Shown here piece by piece: positions 47,419 through 55,690 of a stretch of DNA of 64,000 nt. Source of the DNA: Ralstonia sp. RRA (GTDB taxonomy: Bacteria; Pseudomonadota; Gammaproteobacteria; Burkholderiales; Burkholderiaceae); NCBI RefSeq assembly GCF_037023145.1, contig NZ_CP146093.1:1-64000 (forward strand). The letters are read 5' to 3'. A program made the position numbers and the translations under genes. A model generated the notes under the pieces. That model saw only the letters and a list, made by a program, of their open reading frames with translations, ran no database searches and was not told where the DNA came from. Every line of letters starts with the position of its first letter. Position 1 is the first letter of the stretch.

Positions 47419-48244
47419 CGGAAGTAAGTCAAAGGTGCAAAGCACAACTCGAACTATGTAATTCGCTTAACTAACTTAATAGCTATGCGGGAGATAATAA
47501 AGCCAACGCCGCTATGTAGACAACGGCGAGGTGCTGGATGCTACGTTAGCGCAGGATTGCTGCGACCGTGGAGTCTTGATCTGGGAAACAACCACTAACG
47601 ATCATAGTGATGAGGTAGTACGACACGTGATGCGGGCTGCAGTCGAGAGCCGAATGGCCCGATTAAAATCCAATGGTGTCCGACAGCGGCCGGCATCACA
47701 TGGCAGTAAGACCCGCGCTTCGCCTACGGGCCCGAAGTCATTGAAAAAACGCGGGGTCGGGCCCGCAACGTAACGGTCTGACAGAGAACGCCGCGAACAC
47801 GACCAAGCGTGACTAGAGCGACCGATCGTGGTTCGTTATCAAGCGCGAGTGCAATCTGGTCAATCATGTGGGAGCAGGTCATCGCTTACCGTTTCGGTTT
47901 AGCATAAGGCTGACTTCCTTGTCGCTCAGCATACCGATACGGCAACCAGGCGTAGATGTCCGCGGCCGGCTTTTCCGCAGTGTCCGTGTGTTGTATGCAT
48001 CACTTGCGACGAGATCGCGCGGAGGTGCGTTGAGCTGAGGTCCGCGTTCGCGACGCGAATTCCGACGACAAGACACTGCTGCGGTTGTCGTCAAGCAAGG
48101 CCTACACTAACGATCGTGGCGACCATAGCAAGTCGTTGCATCAAACTCGGCCAGCAGAGATTAGCCCGGAGTTCCAGTAGCGACTGGGCGAGTTTGCCCT
48201 TGTGCCACATGCATTCGGCGTGAGTTCGAGGTTCCGGTTTCTGT
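47419..48244. other. 826 bp with no recognised gene
   Basis: Only short open frames occur (for example 47531-47773 on + and 47879-48094 on -), none with a ribosome site, recognisable motif or convincing codon use. The stretch probably consists of debris around the IS1634-type remnant that follows. No inverted repeats or promoter stood out. Confidence 0.5.
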
Positions 48245-48564
48245 CTACGATCTGATCTGTTTGATCAGATCGAGCGCGTGGCGCTGCGTCGCGTTGGGCG
48301 TGGTGACGATGTCGAATGTCGGCGCCTCAGGGCCGACTGCGGGTGTACGGCAGGTGTTGCGCACGATGCTGCCCAACTCAGCCATCAGTGTAGAGAAGCT
48401 GTGTGCGGGCGTGCCATCGTCCACGGTGCAACTGGCCACTTTTTCCTGCGCCTGCTGTGAGCGCTGCGCCGGCGCCACCGGGTCGCGCGTGGCCTTGGCC
48501 GCCTGGTCGGTGTCGGCGAACATCAGTTCACGCCAGGCTTCGCGCATGTGCCACTCCACGTAGT
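48245..48564 (-). pseudogene. IS1634-type transposase, C-terminal fragment
   Basis: Reading leftwards from the IS1071 edge gives Y-V-E-W-H-M-R-E-A-W-R-E-L-M-F-A-D, then KATRDPVAPAQRSQQAQEKV and HSFSTLMAELGSIVRNTCR before a stop. I recognise this as the C-terminal end of IS1634-family transposases. The rest, to the right, has been replaced by IS1071 copy B. No start codon of its own is expected. Confidence 0.75.
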
Positions 48565-51500
48565 GGGGTCTCCTCGTTTTCAGTGCAATAAGTGACGGTA
48601 CGCAAAGCTAGCACTGGCGCGGGGGTGGTCTGGGTAGACCGTTGATTTCATTGACTTTCCTGTTCGCTTTGTAAACGGGTATGGTGGCCTCCCACTTTTG
48701 AGGTTCACGATGCAGGGTTGGCACACAACGTTTTTGGGGATGCGTGGGCTCCCCCGCGATATCAGCGACTTCGAGATGAAGGCATTTTTCACCTTCGATG
48801 GTGCCGAGCGCGACGCAATCAATGCACGCCGAGGTGATTCCCACAAGCTTGGTCTGGCGCTCCATATTGGTTTCCTGCGCATGAGTGGGCGTTTGCTCGG
48901 TGCCTTTCGGGTAATTCCAGTAGCCTTGTGGCGCCACCTTGGCAACGAGCTTGGCATTGCAGCACCAGAAGTCGCCTCGCTGAGAGCCATGTATGAACGC
49001 GGGCGCACGCTATTCGATCACCAACAAGTAGCCTGCACGGTCCTTGGATTCCAGTGGATGAGCGAGCACCAGCGCCGCTCACTGGTACGTGAACTGCGCG
49101 ACGAAGTGGCGCGCTGCGCCGACCGCGATCAGCTACTCGTGCGGGCGCGTCAATGGCTGTACAAGAACAAGCTGGTGATCGTGCACGAGCGGGCAATTCG
49201 GACACTGATTGCGGCGGCACTTGCCCAGCTTGAAGTTGAAACAGGCACCGCCATCGCCGCCAGCGTTGATCCAGCAACACTTGATCGCTGGCGAGCCTCA
49301 GTTTCAGAGCTGCGCCCAGATGGACAAACCCAGCAGAGTTGGCTATGGGCTGCACCGGCGAAACACTCAACCCGCCAAATCAGCGAGGTACTGGAGCGCA
49401 TCGACCTGCTTTACACGCTGGACGTTCATAAGCACCTGGCAGACATCCCCGATCTCATCTTGCGCCGCTACGCGCGCCGACTTGTCTCCAGGCCGCCCTC
49501 AGCCGGAGCCAAGATCAAAGAGCCAGCGCGCACCGTGGAGGTCGCATGCTTTCTTCGGTATTGCCTGTTCACCACCACAGACCAGTTGATCCTTATGGTG
49601 CAGCGCCGGATCGCCGATCTGTGGCGTCAGGCTGCCGCCGATGTCCCCGCTACCGTCAATTGGGCCGCAATGTACAAAACGCTGCTCGGCGAACTTGTTG
49701 CCTTGAGCGCGCAAGGTGCGGTGCCAGATGCTGAGTTGCGTGCCCGTCTTGAAGCCTTGATCACCGAAACCCAGAAACGCAAACCACCGAGCAGGGCCTC
49801 CCTGGTCCGCGAGGGATTGATTGATGGAATTCGCCCCGTGCGGTCGTTGCTCGTCGCCATTGCAAAGCTGCCCTGGCAGGCCACCGGCGAGCATCCTGCC
49901 ATCGAGTACCTTGCCAAGCTGCAAGCTTTATATCTCAAAGGATCCAGAAAGCTGCCAGTTGAAGTGGTGGCACCAAGTCTGGGAATGATCTGGCAGGTTT
50001 CGATCTCCAGCCCAGACCGGGAACGGGCGTTTCAGGCGTTGGAGGTGGCCACCCTGTTTGCCCTGCGCCGCGCGGTGCGCAATGGCTCGGTCTGGATTGA
50101 GCACAGCCTGAGCTTTCGGGGTCGTGCGCGCTTGTTCTTCACGGACGAGCGTTGGCAGGCAGAGTCCAAGAAACACTATGCCCGTCTATCGTTACCCAGC
50201 AAGGCTGCCACTTTCTTGAAGCCTTTGCTGGCCAGAGTAACTGCCGGTGTCGATGCGGTGGCCGCTGCAGCCCGCAGTGGCGTACTGCGCGTGGATGATG
50301 AACTCCATTTGTCGCCATTGCCCGCAGAGGACGAAGACCCAGAAGTGACCAAGCTGCGCGCGGCTTTGGATCACCGCATCGGTGAGGTTCAATTGCCGGA
50401 AGTGATTCTGGCCGTTGACGCCCAGGTGCGCTTTAGCTGGATCATGCTCGGACGTGAGCCGCGCTCTACCGACGAGCTGCTGATGGTCTATGCCGGCATC
50501 ATGGCCCACGGCACCAGTCTGACTGCGGTCGAATGCGCGCGCATGATTCCGCAATTGTCTGCCACCAGCATTCGCCAGGCCATGCGCTGGGCGCGGGACG
50601 AACGGCGTCTGAGCCAGGCCTGCCAGGCTGTGCTGGAATTCATGCAGCGACACCCGATTGCCGCCACCTGGGGGCGGTCCGATTTGGCATCTTCTGACAT
50701 GATGAGCATGGAGACCACCAAACGGGTGTGGCAAGCCCGGCTTGATCCTCGGCGCAACACACCTTCCATTGGAATCTACTCCCATGTAAAAGACCGGTGG
50801 GGCATCTTCCATGCGCAGCCCTTTGTGCTCAATGAGCGCCAGGCGGGCGTGGCCATTGAAGGTGTCATCCGCCAAGAAAAGCTGGAGACCAGCCAGCTTG
50901 CTGTGGATACCCATGGCTACACCGACTTTGCCATGTCACATGCCCGTTTGCTTGGTTTTGATCTTTGCCCGCGGTTGAAGGAACTCAAACAGCGCCACCT
51001 CTTTGTGCCACGCGGCACCAAAGTGCCCGCAGAAATCGCTGCGGTGTGCGAAGCCAATGTCGACGTCGCTTTGATCGAAAAGCATTGGGATAGTCTGGTG
51101 CACCTGGCAGCCTCGGTCATGAGCGGACATGCCAGTGCGGTGGCAGCTCTTGCGCGGTTCGGTTCTGCCGCCCAGGGCGATCCAATCTATGAGGCTGGCG
51201 TGCAATTGGGGCGGTTGCTGCGTACGGCGTTTTTGGCTGACTACTTTGTCAAGGACGCTTTCAGGAACGAGTTGCGCCGGGTGCTCAATCGGGGCGAGGC
51301 TGTTAACGCCCTCAAGCGCGCCATTTATACCGGCCGGATCAGCCCGGCGCAGGCCAAACGTGTCGATGAAATGCAGGCTGTGGCCGATGCGTTGAGCCTG
51401 ATGGCCAACATCGTGATGGCGTGGAATACCTCACAGATGCAGGCGGTCCTGGATCGCTGGTCGAACCGCCGCCAGGTCATTCCACCGGAACTGATCGGGA

Positions 51501-51768
51501 AGATTGCGCCCACCAGGCTGGAGAGCATCAACTTGCGGGGTGTGTTTCGCTTCCCGGTTGACCGCTATGCTGACCAAATCCTGCCTTCGCGGCCAAATGC
51601 ATCGATAACTGGCACCAATGGATGAAACCGACCACGGTTTGACGCCACGAATCGCAGATTTGAAAGTGAACAGGAAAGTCAATGAAATCAACGATCTACC
51701 AACACCACCTCCGCGCCAGTGCTAGCTTTTCGTACCGTCACTTATTGCACTGAAAACGAGGAGACCCC
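48565..51768 (+). mobile_element. IS1071 copy B (3204 bp)
   Basis: Same length, ends and orientation as copy A. The one difference I found is G at 51516 (A at 41291). Flanks are GTAGT on the left and AATGG on the right, which match neither each other nor the copy A flanks. It joins an IS1634 remnant on the left to the truncated copF on the right. Confidence 0.96.
48710..51625 (+). CDS. tnpA: IS1071 transposase, copy B
   Basis: 971 aa from ATG 48710; identical to copy A as read except for Arg instead of Lys in the segment PT(K/R)LESINLRGVF near the C-terminus. Intact Tn3-family transposase. Confidence 0.95.
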   Translation: MQGWHTTFLGMRGLPRDISDFEMKAFFTFDGAERDAINARRGDSHKLGLALHIGFLRMSGRLLGAFRVIPVALWRHLGNELGIAAPEVASLRAMYERGRTLFDHQQVACTVLGFQWMSEHQRRSLVRELRDEVARCADRDQLLVRARQWLYKNKLVIVHERAIRTLIAAALAQLEVETGTAIAASVDPATLDRWRASVSELRPDGQTQQSWLWAAPAKHSTRQISEVLERIDLLYTLDVHKHLADIPDLILRRYARRLVSRPPSAGAKIKEPARTVEVACFLRYCLFTTTDQLILMVQRRIADLWRQAAADVPATVNWAAMYKTLLGELVALSAQGAVPDAELRARLEALITETQKRKPPSRASLVREGLIDGIRPVRSLLVAIAKLPWQATGEHPAIEYLAKLQALYLKGSRKLPVEVVAPSLGMIWQVSISSPDRERAFQALEVATLFALRRAVRNGSVWIEHSLSFRGRARLFFTDERWQAESKKHYARLSLPSKAATFLKPLLARVTAGVDAVAAAARSGVLRVDDELHLSPLPAEDEDPEVTKLRAALDHRIGEVQLPEVILAVDAQVRFSWIMLGREPRSTDELLMVYAGIMAHGTSLTAVECARMIPQLSATSIRQAMRWARDERRLSQACQAVLEFMQRHPIAATWGRSDLASSDMMSMETTKRVWQARLDPRRNTPSIGIYSHVKDRWGIFHAQPFVLNERQAGVAIEGVIRQEKLETSQLAVDTHGYTDFAMSHARLLGFDLCPRLKELKQRHLFVPRGTKVPAEIAAVCEANVDVALIEKHWDSLVHLAASVMSGHASAVAALARFGSAAQGDPIYEAGVQLGRLLRTAFLADYFVKDAFRNELRRVLNRGEAVNALKRAIYTGRISPAQAKRVDEMQAVADALSLMANIVMAWNTSQMQAVLDRWSNRRQVIPPELIGKIAPTRLESINLRGVFRFPVDRYADQILPSRPNASITGTNG

Positions 51769-52251
51769 AATGGTGACGCGCGTCTTCATCGCCTTCAGTT
51801 CGGACTCCGGCGACTCAAACGTGTGCAGACAGCTCTCGCTGCAGAAGTAGTACTTTCGCCCTCCTCGCTCTGCGGACAAGGCAGTGGCCTTGTCAACCAT
51901 CATTCCGCAGATGGGGTCCTTGGCCAGTTGCTTCGTGCTTGCGGACACCGCAGCAACTCCGGTTGGCGCGTGATCATGGGCCGCGCCGTCGTGGTCATGC
52001 GCGTCATGCGCGTCATGCGAGAGATATCGCGCCGGATCAGCGAGAAAAGTCTTCTCACAGTGCCGAGAACAGAACCAATAGCGCTGATGCCCGACTTCCG
52101 TGCTGGCTGCTGCCTGCGCAGGGGAAATCTCCATACCGCAAACCGGATCGCGCACGCGACCGGCATCGACGACCGGTTGAGCGATGCGCAGCGCGCTCTG
52201 CCGACCGACCACTTGATCGCCACGATGGTGTCCGATGGAATCGCTTGGCAT
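51769..52251 (-). pseudogene. copF: CopF-like copper ATPase, N-terminal stub with two YHS domains
   Basis: From ATG 52251 the frame encodes two YHS-type metal modules: DPVCGMEISPAQ with YWFCSRHCEKTFLADP, and DPICGMMVDKATALS with YYFCSESCLHTFESPE. A His/Asp-rich linker (HDAHDAHDHDGAAHDH) lies between them. It ends SELKAMKTRVTI, where the first membrane helix of a CopF-type P1B ATPase should begin; the last eight codons (GVSSFSVQ) come from IS1071. The catalytic part is absent. The stub could be made as a small metal-binding protein. Confidence 0.85.
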
Positions 52252-52337
52252 GCCAACCTCGGATGTGCTGATTGTTTAACTTGATTAGGTCTGGGCACAA
52301 CTACGATTGCAGTGTGTTCCACGCCCGGAACGGGAGG

Positions 52338-52351
52338 TTGATACGGGTCAA
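52338..52351. promoter_or_regulatory. FNR/ANR-type box upstream of the Met-rich protein
   Basis: TTGATACGGGTCAA fits TTGAT-N4-RTCAA. It lies 85 bp before the Met-rich protein start and 86 bp from the copF stub start, in their divergent interval. Confidence 0.6.
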
Positions 52352-52436
52352 GCGAGAGCAATTCGTTGTGATACGTCAACTGGCGACCACCGATCGCATA
52401 TCAAAATGAAATCCCATCATTTCAGGAGGCAGCACC

Positions 52437-52937
52437 ATGACGAACAACAAGCATGTTGGCTTTCTTGTAGCAGGCGCGCTGCTGATCGCCAGTGCATCGG
52501 TCTGGGCCGTTGACGAGCACCACCCCGCCGCAGCGAGCCAGCCTAGTGCGGCAACCCCAGCGAAGACTGCCCCTGCCACGGCAAACTCTGCGGATACGGA
52601 AAAGCGCTTCGAGCAAGCCCGTCAGCAGATGAAGAAGATGCAGGCCCAGATGGACAAGATCCATCAGACCAAGGACCCGAAGGAACGGCAACGTCTGATG
52701 GCCGAGCACATGCAGGCCATGCAGGACACGATGCAGACAATGCACGGTATGGGCGGCCCGATGATGATGGACATGATGGGCGGTCAAGGGATGGGGGCCG
52801 GCGGTGCGGCGCCGATGATGGGCGGCTCGGGCATGCCCATTGAGCAGCGCATGAACATGATGGAAAACCGCATGGACATGATGCAGATGATGATGGACCA
52901 GATGCTCAAACAGCAGGAACCATCAAAGAAACCTTGA
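52437..52937 (+). CDS. Met-rich periplasmic protein, likely copper-binding
   Basis: 166 aa with AGGAGGCAGCACC before ATG 52437. A signal peptide (VGFLVAGALLIASASVWA) is followed by an Ala/Pro/Thr spacer, a charged helix (EKRFEQARQQMKKMQAQMDK) and a strongly Met-rich end with repeats such as GPMMMDMMGGQGMGAG and NRMDMMQMMMDQML. Clustered Met residues favour Cu(I) or Ag(I) in the periplasm. It opens a series of small secreted proteins upstream of the cus genes. Confidence 0.85.
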   Translation: MTNNKHVGFLVAGALLIASASVWAVDEHHPAAASQPSAATPAKTAPATANSADTEKRFEQARQQMKKMQAQMDKIHQTKDPKERQRLMAEHMQAMQDTMQTMHGMGGPMMMDMMGGQGMGAGGAAPMMGGSGMPIEQRMNMMENRMDMMQMMMDQMLKQQEPSKKP

Positions 52938-53052
52938 CGTTGCCATTGTGGGAAGGTGAATACTGCCCAGAATTGGTCAACAGGCGTGCGTGACGCATAC
53001 CTGCTGACCGTTAGCTTGAACCTACGCAACATCTGACAAAAATCCGCGCGCG

Positions 53053-53424
53053 ATGAATCCCCTTTGGCGCATGCTGATGATCGTGCTGCTTGCCGTGGCG
53101 TTGCCTGCGCGCGGGCTCCCCATGGCATCAATGCAGATGCACGGCGCTGTGGGTCTGCCAGGGCTGTCGACAGCGCATGATGTCGTACAAGCCGAGAAAG
53201 GACACCCCTGCCATATCACCGGTGACGGCCATGCCCAGAGTGGTTCCGACTGCACGGACACCGCTCCTTGCGTGTCTTTCTGCGCTGTGATCGGGGCGCT
53301 TTCCAGCCCAGCGATGCCGCTCGGCGCCAAGGGGATGCACATCCTGGTTCCCGCCCAGGAGCCTGTCTATATTTCCGCAGTTCCTGTGCCGCTCGAACGG
53401 CCACCCCGAGCCCGCTCCATTTAG
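53053..53424 (+). CDS. Small secreted Cys/His protein near cus genes
   Basis: 123 aa with a signal segment (MLMIVLLAVALPARGLPMAS), then HPCHITGDGHAQSGSDC and CVSFCAVIG, and a proline-rich end. It has the same layout as the proteins at 22835 and 53838: signal, His/Cys patch, CxxxC, hydrophobic patch. Family not certain (DUF2946/CzcI-like). The ribosome site is weak. Confidence 0.6.
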   Translation: MNPLWRMLMIVLLAVALPARGLPMASMQMHGAVGLPGLSTAHDVVQAEKGHPCHITGDGHAQSGSDCTDTAPCVSFCAVIGALSSPAMPLGAKGMHILVPAQEPVYISAVPVPLERPPRARSI

Positions 53425-53543
53425 CTTTACGGATCGCGCCTTTTTGCAGTGCGGCATCCGTATAGCGGCGTAAGCGAATACGCCACGCAAATTGCTAAGC
53501 CGGCATTCATGCCGGCCCCGCGTGAAATCACTGGAGCATCACC

Positions 53544-53744
53544 ATGAAGAAGGTCATTCTTTCCGCTGTCGGCTTGGCGGCTGTTTTGACATCGTTGACG
53601 GCCATTGCCGGGCCAGACTGGCAGGTCATCGAGAAAGCTCGCAACGCGAAACTTGCGCAGATCCGCGCAGCGCAAGCGCAGAAAAGCGCTGGCATGCCTG
53701 CGATGCCGCAGCCCTGCCAAGACATGATTCAAGCGCCGAAATAA
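53544..53744 (+). CDS. 66-aa secreted protein near cus genes
   Basis: TGGAGCATCACC precedes ATG 53544. A clear signal peptide (KKVILSAVGLAAVLTSLTAIA) leaves a mature peptide of about 43 residues, GPDWQVIEKARNAKLAQIRA, followed by an end with Met, His-free but Cys-containing sequence (GMPAMPQPCQDMIQAPK). The single Cys and Met residues could bind Cu(I). Function unknown. Confidence 0.75.
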   Translation: MKKVILSAVGLAAVLTSLTAIAGPDWQVIEKARNAKLAQIRAAQAQKSAGMPAMPQPCQDMIQAPK

Positions 53745-53837
53745 CACGGTGGGGCGTTCTGCATTATCGGCAGGACGCCCATCGCGCGATGGCACGTTTG
53801 CGGCAGATCAACCCGTTCGATCATAAGCCGCGTCCGC

Positions 53838-54314
53838 GTGCACATCGCGCGTAGCCGCTGTTACCATTCGATCCAATCACATCATCTGCAGAACGTGCGC
53901 GCATCGCTTCGCCGGCCGTGGTTCGCCGGATTCCTAGTCATCGCTTTCCTGACAGTTCAACTGGCAGCGGCAGCATACGCCTGTGCGGCAAGCCGCGGCT
54001 CAGCGGAGGTCATGCCCACCATGGCCGATGCGACCGACGCCGGTGCCATGGTGCAGTCGTGCCCCGAGATGGCCATGCAGGCGCAGCAGGATGTGCACCA
54101 GCATGACGGCCTCTGTCTTGAGCACTGCCAGAGCGGCACCAAGTCGGCCAATCACGTATCGCCGCAGATTCCCATCTTCCTGCCCGTCCTGATCCGGATG
54201 ATCACGGCCGAGCCAGTCATCATGGCGGACGGCCAATCGGTCTTGCTCGCCGATGTGGCGCCCCGTGCACCACCACCCCCGATTCCCATCCTGAACTGCT
54301 GTTTCCGCACGTAG
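53838..54314 (+). CDS. Secreted Cys/His/Met protein near cus genes, start uncertain
   Basis: The frame opens with GTG at 53838; a second GTG at 53895 gives a more normal signal peptide (RRPWFAGFLVIAFLTVQLAA). The mature part contains CPEMAMQAQQDVHQHDGLCL then EHC, and ends with a proline-rich tail and NCCFRT. It resembles DUF2946-like proteins linked to metal efflux. It is 71 bp before cusC, so they may share a transcript. Confidence 0.6.
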   Translation: MHIARSRCYHSIQSHHLQNVRASLRRPWFAGFLVIAFLTVQLAAAAYACAASRGSAEVMPTMADATDAGAMVQSCPEMAMQAQQDVHQHDGLCLEHCQSGTKSANHVSPQIPIFLPVLIRMITAEPVIMADGQSVLLADVAPRAPPPPIPILNCCFRT

Positions 54315-54339
54315 CCTCCGAAGCGACGTATCTCTCACG

Positions 54340-54361
54340 CCTTGCCGCCTAACCGGCAAGG
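54340..54361. other. Hairpin just upstream of cusC
   Basis: CCTTGCCG and CGGCAAGG pair across a 6-nt loop, ending 24 nt before the cusC start. It could be an intercistronic hairpin, a leader structure or a weak operator. Its spacing does not match the CueR dyad and no T-run follows. Confidence 0.5.
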
Positions 54362-54385
54362 TGGTCGTTGCTTTCCGGAGGCTTT

Positions 54386-55690
54386 ATGCTTTTGCGTTTT
54401 CCCCCACGCGGTGGGCGCTTGCTCGCGCTCGCCGTCCTGCTGCTTTTAAGCAGTCATCTGGCGTATAGCCAGACCGATGCGCTCTCCTTGCAGGAAGCGA
54501 TCGGCTTGGCATCGTCCCGCTCCGCCGACGCGGAAACCTCCCGCGCCGGTGTACAGTCGGCGCTCGACATGGCCGTGGCGGCAGCCCAACTGCCCGACCC
54601 TGTCCTCAAATTCGGCGTGAACAATGTTCCCGCCGATGGCAGCGACCGGTTCTCCATCGGCACCGATTTCATGACCATGCGCTCGGTCAGCGTGATGCAA
54701 GAGCTCACGCGGACCGAGAAGCGCCGTGCCCGTGCGGAACGTTTCAACGCCGAGGCCTCCGCGGCCGAAACACAGCGTGTCGCCGCGCTGGCAGCCGTCC
54801 AGCGCAGCACAGCGCAAGCCTGGCTTGACCGCTGGTATGCCGCACGTACCGTTCAACTGCTGGCGGAACAAACAGCCTCTGTCGCCTTGCAGGTCGAGGC
54901 AGCCGAGGCGGCCTATCGCGGCAATCGCGGCTCACGCGCCGACATCGTAGCTGCACGCCTTGAACGGCAGCAGTTGCAAGACCGGACCGACGAGGCCCGG
55001 GCGACGGAAGCGTCTGCCAAGGCCATGCTGCGGCGCTGGGTAGGCGACGCATCCAGCCGCCCGCCCGCCGCGCCCCCCAGGTTCGACGTCCCGCAGTGGC
55101 TCGACGCGCTGGACGACGCGGCCATCGATACCCTGCCCGATGTGGCCGCTGCCAGCGCGCAAGCCGCCATGGCGGACGCTGAAGGACGTGTCTCTCGTGC
55201 GGCCAAGACACCCGACGTGACGGTGGAGCTGATGTATAGCCAGCGCGGACCGGCTTACGCCAACATGGTGTCGTTGAACGTCTCCCTGCCGATTCCCTGG
55301 GATCAGAAGAACCGCCAGGACCGCGAGGTCTCGGCCAAGCTGGCGCAAGCCAATGCCGCGCGCGCTCAAGCAGAAGTCTTGCGGCGCAACATGGTGGGCC
55401 AGATTCTGGGCAAGCGCGAGACGTTGCGACTGAACCAACGCCGCCTGGATCGCTATCAAACCACGACCGTCCCGCTAGCGCGCGCGCAAACCGAGGCAGC
55501 GCTAACGTCCTACCGGACTGGAAGCGGTTCGCTCGCCGCGGTCGCCGAGGCAAGCCGCAAGGCACTCGACCTTGCGCTGGAACGTCTCAAGCTCGAAGCG
55601 TCGACGGCCCAACTCTGGGCCGAGCTCGCCTTCCTCAAACCGCTCCCCACGGCAAACCAGCCGACCTCCAACGTTGGAGTTCAACCATGA
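54386..55690 (+). CDS. cusC: TolC-family outer-membrane channel of a Cu/Ag efflux system
   Basis: 434 aa from ATG 54386, with GGAGGCTTT upstream. A signal peptide (LLALAVLLLLSSHLAYS) is followed by paired long helices typical of outer-membrane efflux proteins (SLQEAIGLASSRSADAETS; AAKTPDVTVELMYSQRG; ALTSYRTGSGSL). The stop overlaps the cusB start (ATGA). It forms the outer-membrane exit duct for CusBA. I see no lipobox, unlike E. coli CusC, so it may be CzcC-like in anchoring. Confidence 0.92.
   Translation: MLLRFPPRGGRLLALAVLLLLSSHLAYSQTDALSLQEAIGLASSRSADAETSRAGVQSALDMAVAAAQLPDPVLKFGVNNVPADGSDRFSIGTDFMTMRSVSVMQELTRTEKRRARAERFNAEASAAETQRVAALAAVQRSTAQAWLDRWYAARTVQLLAEQTASVALQVEAAEAAYRGNRGSRADIVAARLERQQLQDRTDEARATEASAKAMLRRWVGDASSRPPAAPPRFDVPQWLDALDDAAIDTLPDVAAASAQAAMADAEGRVSRAAKTPDVTVELMYSQRGPAYANMVSLNVSLPIPWDQKNRQDREVSAKLAQANAARAQAEVLRRNMVGQILGKRETLRLNQRRLDRYQTTTVPLARAQTEAALTSYRTGSGSLAAVAEASRKALDLALERLKLEASTAQLWAELAFLKPLPTANQPTSNVGVQP

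Noticed and set aside
47531..48094. Two short ORFs (80 and 71 codons) in the unassigned stretch
   Set aside because: No ribosome site, no recognisable family and random-looking composition.
38340..51768. Simple composite transposon that jumped here as one unit
   Set aside because: Outer 5-bp flanks TGAAA and AATGG do not match, and genes at both edges are cut with material missing, so a single clean transposition does not fit.
54340..54361. CueR (MerR-type) operator before cusC
   Set aside because: Half-site spacing is longer than the known CueR dyad and there is no -35 element at the left arm; kept only as a hairpin.
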